A DNA stretch of 5,062 nt from Spirochaetaceae bacterium. GTDB lineage: Bacteria > Spirochaetota > Spirochaetia > Treponematales > Breznakiellaceae. The first letter of the stretch is position 1. The number at the start of each line of letters is the position of its first letter. The stretch lies in contig JAITRV010000178.1 of assembly GCA_031288215.1 (NCBI GenBank), positions 1-5,062 on the forward strand, given 5' to 3'. A program made the position numbers and the translations under genes. The notes under the pieces were generated by a model that had not been told where the DNA came from, ran no database searches, and saw only the letters and a program-made list of their open reading frames with translations. Shown one piece after another: positions 1 through 5,062 of the stretch.

Positions 1-1
1 A

Positions 2-598
2 ATGCAGGTTCACACGATTGCCGTTATACAGGAGTATAAAGAAAAATCACGGAGACGGTTCTTAACCATTGCCATAGGCATCTGTATCTGCGCCGCAAGT
101 TTTATCGCGGATATTCTGCTCGGCCCAAGCCGGCTGACACTTTCCGAAACCTTTGCCGCCATTTTTCACCGTAAAGCCGTGCCGGTAACAACGGCGGTTA
201 TCGTGTGGACGCTGCGTTTCCCCGCCGCGCTGATGGCGCTCGGTGTAGGGGCCGCGCTGGGGCTTGCCGGGGCGAGCATTCAAACAATTCTGGATAACCC
301 GCCGGCAAGCCCGTATACGCTGGGAATTTCCGCGGGCGCGGGCTTCGGCGCGGCGCCGGCGATTGTCTTCGGAGTCATCGGATTCATCGGGCTTGCCGGC
401 CCGCATATAGCCCGCATCCTTGTCGGTGAAGACCAGCGTTTCTTTATACCCCTTTCCGCCGTGTTCGGCGCGGCTGTTTTATCCGCCGCTTCCGTGATCA
501 GCAAGCTTGTCTTGCACGGCGCGATGCTGCCGATAGGAATTGTGACCGGACTCAGCGGTATAGGCTATTGTATTCCGGTCAGCCAGTACGCCGAATAA
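2..598 (+). pseudogene. FecCD-family iron-chelate/cobalamin ABC transporter permease, internally deleted
   Basis: The 198-residue product reads as the two ends of a FecCD/BtuC-type inner-membrane permease, which would move an iron-siderophore, haem or corrinoid using a periplasmic binding protein and an ATPase. The N-terminal part (about residues 20-124) shows the first membrane helices and the family stretch around GASIQTILDNPPASPYTLGI (residues 90-109). The C-terminal part (125-187) shows the ATPase-coupling region GFIGLAGPHIARILVGEDQR (127-146) and LPIGIVTGL (176-184). Family members are about 330-350 residues, so roughly 150 central residues are missing. The join lies at residues 124/125 (near base 373-374) and keeps the frame. 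The tail is also odd: Gly-Tyr-Cys stands where a Pro-Phe-Phe-like stretch is usual. ATG at position 2 is a plausible start, but the window edge hides any ribosome binding site or longer N-terminus. No ATPase or binding-protein gene follows. A non-functional remnant is most likely; an assembly collapse is possible. Confidence 0.75.
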
Positions 599-606
599 TC
601 CGGGAG

Positions 607-699
607 CCGCCGGCAGCGGGCGGTACATCCGGCCGGCCCTGAAGGAGCGGCTTGCCCATCGCGCCATCCTGATGGCGGCCCGCCGGTTGATAGGGCGGG
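607..699. repeat. Cluster of three GC-rich inverted repeats downstream of the permease remnant
   Basis: Three potential hairpins follow one another. The first is CCGCC (607-611) with GGCGG (619-623). The second is CGCCATC (662-668) with GATGGCG (671-677), perfect 7-bp arms around two bases. The third is CCCGCC (679-684) with GGCGGG (694-699). The second and third are one base apart. There is no T-tract, so a classical intrinsic terminator is not supported. They could slow or end transcription leaving the permease remnant, or be a REP-like element. The pairing is visible; the role is inference. Confidence 0.35.
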
Positions 700-862
700 G
701 ATGCTGATTTGATGGGGCTTGTGCTCATCCCGGGGATATGCTATTTTCTTCATGTTCGCATTCACGTGCTGCAATTTGGTTTATCGGGTTACTGAGTCTT
801 TACCGCCTGTTCCGAGTAACCATGGCATTGGTAATATTTATTGGAGAAAAAATTAAAATCGC

Positions 863-891
863 TTTGCAAAGTAAGGGGAATGGGGTATAAT
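863..891 (+). promoter_or_regulatory. Sigma70-type promoter for the HD-domain gene
   Basis: A perfect TATAAT lies at 886-891. Upstream is TTTGCA (863-868), a four-of-six match to TTGACA, with a 17-bp spacer; TTGCAA (864-869, 16-bp spacer) is an equal alternative. Transcription would start near 898, giving a leader of about 70 nt before the ATG at 968. The region is AT-rich compared with the flanking coding DNA. This promoter could serve the HD gene, nudC and the LUD gene together, since they follow in the same direction. Confidence 0.6.
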
Positions 892-919
892 AAGGGACTT
901 AAAGCATTTAAATCAGTAA

Positions 920-931
920 CTTAATATTAAG
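920..931. promoter_or_regulatory. 12-bp perfect palindrome in the HD-gene leader, possible operator
   Basis: CTTAATATTAAG is a perfect 12-bp palindrome lying about 22 bp after the predicted transcription start and before the ribosome binding site. A second small AT-rich inverted repeat, TTAAA GCA TTTAA, sits at 899-911. Either could be a repressor site, but short AT-rich palindromes also arise by chance, so the regulatory call is tentative. Confidence 0.25.
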
Positions 932-967
932 GAAGGATTCTGCCGGAAAGGGGAAGAGGGGTTTGCG

Positions 968-1552
968 ATGCTGATGAATGAAGACAAAAAATGGGAACTC
1001 GCGCATATTACCACCGCCCCGTATATGGCGCTGGCAACCATGCTGATCTGCAAGGGCCGGAAATCCAGCGGGAATCAATTCCGTCATCAGTGCGAAACAC
1101 GGGCGATCCTGATTGATTACGGCTATATCAATTCGGTGCTGCACAAGGCGGCGCTGACCCACGACCTTATCGAGGACCTGGATAATTTTGACAAGAGTCT
1201 CCTGATCTACGCCGATTTTGAAGGCCCGGCGGTATACGATCTGGTGCTGGAGCTTACCCGGAAGAACGACGAGACAAAGCGGGAGTATCTGCGGCGGCTT
1301 CTTGAACGGGGCAGCCGGGAGGCGCGGCTGATTAAATGCGCGGACCGGATCTCCAATATGAAGGATATCGGCTTTTACTCCGAGGCGTCCTTTATCGAGC
1401 GTTACTGTAACGAAACCAGGGAATATGTCCTGCCCATCGCGGAAACCGTGGACCTCGACATGCGTACCGAGCTGGCGGATCTTATCGAGTCCCGGATGAA
1501 ATTCCTGAAGATGCTTTCCCTGCTCAACGCCGAAGTCCTCGTCCATTCATGA
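968..1552 (+). CDS. Small HD-domain hydrolase, SpoT/MESH1-like (putative (p)ppGpp 3'-pyrophosphohydrolase)
   Basis: The 194-residue protein looks like the stand-alone hydrolase domain of the RelA/SpoT family, which removes the 3'-pyrophosphate from (p)ppGpp in the cytoplasm using a Mn2+ ion. The expected motifs appear in order: an RKSSG segment (31-35), His40 in RHQCETRA, the HD motif His65-Asp66 followed by Glu69-Asp70 (HDLIED), and Asp126 in KCADRISNM (123-131), matching the LADRLHNM signature. All metal ligands and the catalytic acidic pair are therefore present. There is no synthetase, TGS or ACT domain, and the length suits a small alarmone hydrolase. ATG 968 follows a purine-rich GGGAAGAGGG (951-960) at 7 nt; ATG 974 is a less well spaced alternative. 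nudC follows after 78 bp. The substrate is inferred from motifs; a different nucleotide phosphohydrolase activity is possible. Confidence 0.8.
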   Translation: MLMNEDKKWELAHITTAPYMALATMLICKGRKSSGNQFRHQCETRAILIDYGYINSVLHKAALTHDLIEDLDNFDKSLLIYADFEGPAVYDLVLELTRKNDETKREYLRRLLERGSREARLIKCADRISNMKDIGFYSEASFIERYCNETREYVLPIAETVDLDMRTELADLIESRMKFLKMLSLLNAEVLVHS

Positions 1553-1630
1553 GCCCTTCGGGACAGCCCGGTATCGCCGGAATTGACCTTTTGGGGCTTT
1601 TCCGCCTATGTTAGAAGAAGGAGCATACGA

Positions 1631-2479
1631 ATGACGCGGCAGGACGAGGGGATCTATCTTTTTCAAGGAACCGGCCTGGTAGTATCCGGGGATATCCCCG
1701 ATGCTTCGTGCCTCCGGGGCGTCGCCGGGGAGCAGATCCGCGCATCCTTCGGGGAGATCCCCCTCATTGCCATCCCCGCCCTGGACGGGGACCGCCCGGT
1801 CATGGCCGCGGACCTGGCGCCGGGAACGCCCCTTCCCCCGGCATGGCGGCTCATCCCGGCCCGTTCCGCCTTGTCCCTGGGGGCGGAGGCCGTACCCCCC
1901 GGCGGAAGCGCCGAAGAGCCGCCCCTGGGGCCCGCCGATGGCGGCCGCGTCGGCCGTTTCTTCCGGGCCTTCCACATAACCCAGTGGCGGCGGGAATCCG
2001 CCTTTTGCGGGAGCTGCGGCAGCCCCAACGGGGAAGCCGCCGGGGAACTGGCCCGGTGCTGTCCCTCCTGCGGCAGAATAGAATACCCCCGGATATCCCC
2101 GGCGGTGATCGTCCTGATTCAGCGGGACGACGGCAGGGCCCTCCTGGCCCACAACCGGCGCTTTGTAAGCGGGGTATACAGCCTTATCGCGGGCTTTACC
2201 GAAGCCGGGGAATCCCTGGAAGCCGCCGTTGCCCGGGAGATTCGGGAGGAGGTGGGCCTTGAGGTGCGGGACACCTGCTATGTGACCTCCCAGCCCTGGC
2301 CTTTCCCCAATTCCCTGATGCTGGGCTTCAAAACCCGCTATGCCGCCGGCGCGATCCGGGTTGACGGGGAGGAGATCGAAGACGCCCGCTGGTTCAGCCG
2401 GGATGATCTGCCGGATCTTCCCGGCGCCGGATCGGTTTCCCGCTACCTCATCCGGCGCTGGCAGGAGGGCCGTCTCTAA
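1631..2479 (+). CDS. nudC: NADH pyrophosphatase NudC (Nudix hydrolase)
   Basis: This 282-residue cytoplasmic enzyme splits NAD(H) into NMN(H) and AMP; family members also remove NAD caps from RNA 5' ends. It has the full NudC layout: a variable N-terminal domain (about 1-115), a zinc ribbon with CGSCG (126-130) and CPSCG (144-148) giving ligands Cys126, 129, 144 and 147, then the Nudix fold. The Nudix box at 188-210 fits GX5EX7REUXEEXGU exactly, with catalytic Glu203, Glu206 and Glu207 in REIREE. The NudC signature SQPWPFPNS (220-228) follows and separates it from other Nudix hydrolases. The start ATG 1631 has AAGGAG (1618-1623) 7 nt upstream; a longer frame from TTG 1583 lacks such a site. 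Length is close to the usual 257-320. It lies 78 bp after the HD gene and 81 bp before the LUD gene, and may share their transcript. Confidence 0.93.
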   Translation: MTRQDEGIYLFQGTGLVVSGDIPDASCLRGVAGEQIRASFGEIPLIAIPALDGDRPVMAADLAPGTPLPPAWRLIPARSALSLGAEAVPPGGSAEEPPLGPADGGRVGRFFRAFHITQWRRESAFCGSCGSPNGEAAGELARCCPSCGRIEYPRISPAVIVLIQRDDGRALLAHNRRFVSGVYSLIAGFTEAGESLEAAVAREIREEVGLEVRDTCYVTSQPWPFPNSLMLGFKTRYAAGAIRVDGEEIEDARWFSRDDLPDLPGAGSVSRYLIRRWQEGRL

Positions 2480-2560
2480 GCGGCGGGGCGAACGCGGGCT
2501 ATGTACCGGAACCGACCGGGTTTTGGGAACACGCTATTTTAACGTAAAGAGAGGACGTTT

Positions 2561-3199
2561 ATGAAAACACCCAGAGAGATCCGCTATGACAAGCTGGGAC
2601 CCAAAGTGGTCACGGCGCTCCGGTCCCGGGGCTTTGAAGCCTGGTACTTTGAAAGCCCTGAAGCGGGAACGGAACAATTTTTTTCCCTGATCCCCAAAAC
2701 GGATGTCGTGTCCTGGGGCGGGACCATGACCGCCCAGGAACTCAGGCTCATGGATATGCTGTACGAAAAGGGGTACCAGGTCATAGACCGGGACAAGGCC
2801 TCCTCCCCGGAGGAGCGGACGGAACGTATGCGGCAGGCCCTGCTCTGCGACACCTTCGTGGCCGGAACCAACGCCCTGAGCGAAGACGGCCAGCTCGTCA
2901 ATATCGACGGCATTGGCAACCGGACGGCCGCCATGATCTTCGGGCCCAAACAGGTCATCATCGTGGCGGGCATGAACAAGGTGGTCCGGACCCTGGATGA
3001 CGCCATGGTTCGGGCCAGGACCGTAGCGGCGCCCATCAACATGCAGCGCTTTTCCGGTAAAACGCCCTGCGGCGAAACCGGCGCCTGCGGCAACTGCCTT
3101 TCCGCCGATTCGATCTGTACGTTTATCGTAACGACCCGGCGCTGTAAGCCCGCCGGCCGGATAAAAATCATTCTCATCGGGAAGGATTTGGGGTTTTAA
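2561..3199 (+). CDS. LUD-domain (DUF162) protein, LutC/YkgG-related, with C-terminal cysteine motif
   Basis: The 212-residue protein belongs to the LUD family (formerly DUF162), named for LutB/LutC of the lactate-oxidising iron-sulphur complex. Visible signatures are SWGGTMT (51-57) and the long conserved block from Gly102 to Pro129 (TNALSEDGQLVNIDGIGNR and the IFGPK that follows). Near the C-terminus four cysteines, Cys170, 176, 179 and 186 (C-x5-C-x2-C-x6-C), could hold a metal or an Fe-S cluster. No LutA or LutB gene is nearby, so this is the stand-alone type common in anaerobes; its reaction is not known to me and a lactate role should not be assumed. There is no signal peptide or membrane segment. 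ATG 2561 has AAAGAGAGG (2546-2554) 6 nt upstream. It ends 66 bp from the convergent trpB end. Confidence 0.85.
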   Translation: MKTPREIRYDKLGPKVVTALRSRGFEAWYFESPEAGTEQFFSLIPKTDVVSWGGTMTAQELRLMDMLYEKGYQVIDRDKASSPEERTERMRQALLCDTFVAGTNALSEDGQLVNIDGIGNRTAAMIFGPKQVIIVAGMNKVVRTLDDAMVRARTVAAPINMQRFSGKTPCGETGACGNCLSADSICTFIVTTRRCKPAGRIKIILIGKDLGF

Positions 3200-3202
3200 G
3201 TA

Positions 3203-3265
3203 GGGCATCGGCCGGGGCCGGCCGGAGGGGCGCGTGCCCGATCCGGCGGCGGCCAGGGCCCCTCC
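3203..3265. terminator. GC-rich inverted repeats between convergent genes, possible bidirectional terminator
   Basis: Perfect 8-bp arms GGAGGGGC (3224-3231) and GCCCCTCC (3258-3265) enclose 26 bases; the second arm abuts the trpB stop codon. Overlapping smaller pairings exist: GGGCA (3203-3207) with TGCCC (3235-3239), and CGGCC (3209-3213) with GGCCG (3220-3224). There is no T-tract in either direction, so this is not a standard intrinsic terminator. Its place between two converging genes is what suggests termination for both strands. Confidence 0.35.
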
Positions 3266-4645
3266 TCACCGGTTCAGCGGGATGTCCGGCAGGGTGGCAA
3301 AACCCCGTTCCAGATCGGCGTCGGTGGGGATGGAGTCGCTCATGGTCTTGGCGTTGTAGGACATATACGCGGTCATGTCGAAGTAGCCGGTTCCGGTGAG
3401 GCCGAAGAGGATGGTCTTCTTCTCGCCGGTACGCTTGCATTCCAAGGCCTCGTCGATGGCGGCCTTGACCGCGTGGGAGGATTCCGGGGCGGGAAGGATC
3501 CCCTCGATTTTGGCGAACCGGACCGCCGCGTCGAAGACCTCGGTCTGTACCTCCGCGCGGGCCTCCAGGAAGCCGTCGTGGTAGAGCTTGGAGAGCACCG
3601 GATTCATCCCGTGGTAGCGGAGCCCCCCGGCGTGGTTTGCCGAGGGGATAAAGCCGTTGCCCAGGGTGTACATCTTGAGCAGGGGGGTGGTTTTGCCCGT
3701 ATCGCCGAAGTCGTAGGCGTATTTTCCCCGGGTAAAGGAGGGGCAGGACGCGGGCTCCACGGCGATAAAGCGGGTGGCGGATTTACCCGCCAGCTTTTCC
3801 CCCATGAAGGGTGAAATCAGGCCGCCGAGGTTGGAGCCGCCCCCGGCGCAGCCGATGATGATGTCCGGCTTGATGCCGTATTTGTCAAAGGCGGCCTTCA
3901 CTTCCTGGCCGATGATGGACTGGTGCAGCAATACGTGGTTGAGGACGCTCCCCAGGACATACCGGCACTTGCCGGTCTTCACCGCCGTCTCAATCGCCTC
4001 GGAGATGGCGCAGCCCAGGGACCCCCCGGTGTTGGGGTCCTTTTCCAGGATTTTGCGCCCCACCTCGGTGGTGTTCGACGGAGAGGGGATCAGGGAGGCC
4101 CCGTAGGTTTCGATGAGGGCCTTGCGGTAGGGCTTCTGTTCGGAACTGACCTTGACCATATATACGATGAGGTCCAAGCCGTAAAAGGCGCAGGCCATAG
4201 CCATGGCGCTGCCCCACTGCCCCGCGCCGGTCTCGGTGGTTAGGGTTTTGAGGCCCTCTTCCTTGGCGTGATAGGCCTGGGCCGCGGCGGAATTCAGCTT
4301 ATGGGACCCCGAGGTATAGGTTCCCTCGTGTTTATAGTAGATTTCCGCGGGGGTCTCCAGAACCTTTTCCAAAAAACGGGCCCGGATCAGGGGCGCCGGC
4401 CGGTAGGCCCTGTAGAATTCCATGAGCCCCGGGGGAATTTCGATATGCCGGGTGGTTTCGTCCAATTCCTGCTTAACCGGCTCCTTGCAGAACACCGCCT
4501 CCAGGTCCGCGGCGGCGGCCGGCTGCAGGGTTCCGGGATGCAGGATGGGATCGGGTTTTTCCTTCATATCGGCCCGCAGGTTGTACCAGTATTTGGGCAG
4601 CTCATCTTCCGCAAGATACAGCCGGGTCGGGATTTTTGTTGCCAT
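3266..4645 (-). CDS. trpB: TrpB2-type tryptophan synthase beta chain (PLP enzyme)
   Basis: The 459-residue cytoplasmic protein joins indole and L-serine to make L-tryptophan with pyridoxal phosphate. It matches the TrpB2 (TrpB-related) group and not the common 390-400-residue TrpB1: the N-terminal extension carries LPKYWYNLRAD (16-26) and HPGTLQP (36-42), and the total length is right. Catalytic Lys116 lies in GSHKLNSA (113-120), the active-site Glu138 in TTETGAGQWGSA (136-147), the PLP-phosphate loop is GCAGGGSN (265-272), and LTGTGYFD (416-423) is near the cofactor ring. ATG at 4645 (reading the minus strand) has AAGGAG at 4658-4653, 7 nt upstream; an upstream in-frame ATG at 4693 falls before the predicted transcript start and is rejected. 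No trpA or other trp gene is adjacent. TrpB2 enzymes often act without a classical TrpA partner, so indole salvage is plausible; a serine or threonine deaminase side activity is an alternative. Confidence 0.92.
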   Translation of the reverse strand: MATKIPTRLYLAEDELPKYWYNLRADMKEKPDPILHPGTLQPAAAADLEAVFCKEPVKQELDETTRHIEIPPGLMEFYRAYRPAPLIRARFLEKVLETPAEIYYKHEGTYTSGSHKLNSAAAQAYHAKEEGLKTLTTETGAGQWGSAMAMACAFYGLDLIVYMVKVSSEQKPYRKALIETYGASLIPSPSNTTEVGRKILEKDPNTGGSLGCAISEAIETAVKTGKCRYVLGSVLNHVLLHQSIIGQEVKAAFDKYGIKPDIIIGCAGGGSNLGGLISPFMGEKLAGKSATRFIAVEPASCPSFTRGKYAYDFGDTGKTTPLLKMYTLGNGFIPSANHAGGLRYHGMNPVLSKLYHDGFLEARAEVQTEVFDAAVRFAKIEGILPAPESSHAVKAAIDEALECKRTGEKKTILFGLTGTGYFDMTAYMSYNAKTMSDSIPTDADLERGFATLPDIPLNR

Positions 4646-4668
4646 GGTCTTTCTCCTTAAAGTAATAA

Positions 4669-4692
4669 TGTGTTTCTCTATATAGAAACACA
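4669..4692. promoter_or_regulatory. trpB: Palindrome over the predicted trpB transcription start (operator or 5'-end hairpin)
   Basis: Arms TGTGTTTCT (4669-4677) and AGAAACACA (4684-4692) are perfect 9-bp inverted repeats around six bases (CTATAT). The element begins four bases downstream of the -10 box on the minus strand and would include the predicted start near 4689. This is a classical place for a repressor site. As RNA, most of it would fold into a hairpin at the 5' end of the transcript, between the cap-proximal end and the ribosome binding site. It does not resemble the E. coli TrpR operator core CTAG, so the regulator is unknown. Confidence 0.55.
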
Positions 4693-4695
4693 ACT

Positions 4696-4724
4696 ATCCT
4701 ATCGGCTTTATTTTGTTCTGTCAA
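4696..4724 (-). promoter_or_regulatory. trpB: Sigma70-type promoter of trpB
   Basis: On the minus strand a perfect -35 TTGACA (4724-4719) is followed after exactly 17 bp by TAGGAT (4701-4696), four of six bases of TATAAT. Transcription would start near 4689, giving a leader of about 44 nt before the ATG at 4645. Spacing and the perfect -35 make this the strongest promoter on the minus strand and argue that trpB is expressed alone. Confidence 0.7.
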
Positions 4725-4803
4725 GGCTGTTACCTGTATACCGCGAAAAAATTCTAATCCGGGGATGTTTTAAAATGCCGGGTCTTGGTAGTTATTCAAT
4801 ACA

Positions 4804-4850
4804 CTATATACAGGGTATTTATTTTTGTAGTGCGCTATATATGGGGTTTT
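4804..4850. repeat. Imperfect AT-rich direct repeat, 31-bp offset
   Basis: CTATATACAGGGTATTT (4804-4820) and the 17 bases from 4835 (CTATATATGGGGTTTTT) agree at 14 of 17 positions and are offset by 31 bp. This matches the period of the array downstream, so these may be decayed outer units of the same array, although they lack the GTCTGA core. Low-complexity sequence could also give this match by chance. Confidence 0.35.
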
Positions 4851-4854
4851 TGGT

Positions 4855-5053
4855 GGGGTCTGACCCCGCTGCAGGGGCTTAAAAGTCCCGCTAGGGCTGG
4901 GGCCAAGGGTCTGACCCCCGGTCCTATCTATGGTGGTGCCTCCCAGGGGGTCTGTCCCGTTGCTATCATTCGTAAAGCGGGGTCTGACCCCCCTGGATGT
5001 TAGCAAGCCGGGGTCTGTGCCTGTGCCTTCGTTAGAAAGCAGGGTCTGAGCCA
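4855..5053 (+). repeat. Array of six GGGGTCTGACCCC-type palindromic elements, 31-32-bp period at the end
   Basis: Six same-direction copies start at 4855 (GGGGTCTGACCCC), 4906 (AGGGTCTGACCCC), 4947 (GGGGTCTGTCCCG), 4979 (GGGGTCTGACCCC), 5010 (GGGGTCTGTGCCT) and 5041 (AGGGTCTGAGCCA). Steps are 51, 41, 32, 31 and 31 bp. Seven bases, GGGTCTG, are invariant; the right half varies. In the last units the bases before the next copy are also alike: GTTAGCAAGC (4999-5008), GTTAGAAAGC (5031-5040) and the weaker TTCGTAAAGC (4969-4978). This is therefore a degenerate tandem repeat and not merely scattered palindromes. It likely continues past the window end. No credible gene lies between 4725 and the end. 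A REP-type element family is one explanation; the link is inference. Confidence 0.75.
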
Positions 5054-5062
5054 GATTGTGAT

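Larger units (their letters stand above)
599..967. other. Gene-free region between permease remnant and HD hydrolase
   Basis: No open frame here has a recognisable family, a convincing ribosome binding site and a reasonable length. Positions 599-720 are GC-rich and full of inverted repeats. Positions 775-935 are much more AT-rich and contain the promoter and palindrome of the next gene. A 7-bp inverted repeat, GGTTACT (787-793) and AGTAACC (815-821), with a 21-nt loop, lies between them and has no clear role. An ABC ATPase gene would be expected after a FecCD gene; nothing resembling its Walker motifs is visible. Confidence 0.6.

Noticed and set aside
711..794. Short hydrophobic peptide frame starting at ATG 711
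   Set aside because: It has 27 residues, no ribosome binding site and no known family. Chance is the simplest explanation.
908..1546. A 212-residue open frame on the minus strand over the HD gene
   Set aside because: It is the antisense shadow of a gene with a complete catalytic motif set, promoter and ribosome binding site, and has no family features of its own.
1583..1612. Promoter TTGACC/TATGTT directly before nudC
   Set aside because: The predicted start would fall at about 1619, inside the AAGGAG ribosome binding site, so the transcript would lose it. The 18-bp spacing and weak -10 add little support.
1547..2152. Minus-strand and alternative-frame open frames over nudC
   Set aside because: They are Gly/Pro/Arg-rich shadows caused by the high GC content. 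The nudC frame has the zinc ribbon, the Nudix box and SQPWPFPNS.
2512..2540. Promoter with TATTTT (2535-2540) before the LUD gene
   Set aside because: No acceptable -35 hexamer lies 16-18 bp upstream (ACCGGG at that place), so co-transcription from further upstream is at least as likely.
4646..4693. Longer start for trpB at 4693 (16 extra residues)
   Set aside because: The extra codons lie in the palindrome and leader, upstream of a well-spaced AAGGAG, and the ATG would precede the predicted transcript start.
4785..5003. A 72-residue open frame (+) across the repeat array
   Set aside because: It is low in complexity, reads through the repeat units, has no good ribosome binding site and no recognisable family. 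It follows from the repeat composition.
4855..5062. CRISPR array
   Set aside because: The repeat core is only about 7-13 bp, varies from copy to copy, and the intervening sequences are short (18-38 bp) and partly similar to each other. No cas gene is present.

Overview
The window is a GC-rich bacterial chromosome segment with four intact protein genes, one internally deleted transporter gene and two non-coding blocks. The gene set (a stand-alone LUD/DUF162 protein, a TrpB2-type tryptophan synthase beta chain, NudC, and a small SpoT-like hydrolase) and the style of the transporter remnant suggest an anaerobic, host-associated bacterium. A treponeme-like spirochaete is my best guess. This is inference from remembered family resemblance and not a search; a clostridial or other anaerobic source is possible.

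Layout. Positions 2-598 (+) hold a FecCD-type metal-chelate permease whose middle half is missing in frame. Positions 599-967 carry no gene: first a GC-rich stretch with several inverted repeats, then an AT-rich stretch with a good sigma70-type promoter (863-891) and a 12-bp palindrome (920-931). Three genes follow on the + strand with gaps of about 80 bp, each with its own ribosome binding site: a small HD-domain hydrolase with the full (p)ppGpp-hydrolase metal motif (968-1552), nudC (1631-2479) and a LUD-domain protein with a C-terminal four-cysteine motif (2561-3199). A GC-rich inverted repeat lies between the LUD gene and the convergent gene on the - strand, a TrpB2-type tryptophan synthase beta chain (3266-4645). 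That gene has a clear promoter of its own (TTGACA, 17 bp, TAGGAT) and a near-perfect palindrome lying over the predicted transcription start. The last 210 or so bases hold six copies of a GGGGTCTGACCCC-type element. The final four recur every 31-32 bp and the array probably continues past the window.

How the genes fit together. The HD hydrolase and NudC both act on nucleotide pyrophosphates (alarmone, NAD(H) and possibly NAD-capped RNA), so the + strand group may be a small nucleotide-housekeeping or stress set, with the LUD protein as a possible redox partner. The TrpB2 gene is separate, has no trpA beside it, and is probably expressed and controlled on its own. I see no new multi-gene system with confidence. 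The parts most worth a second look are the 31-bp-period repeat array, the palindrome at the trpB start site and the HD-hydrolase/NudC pairing.
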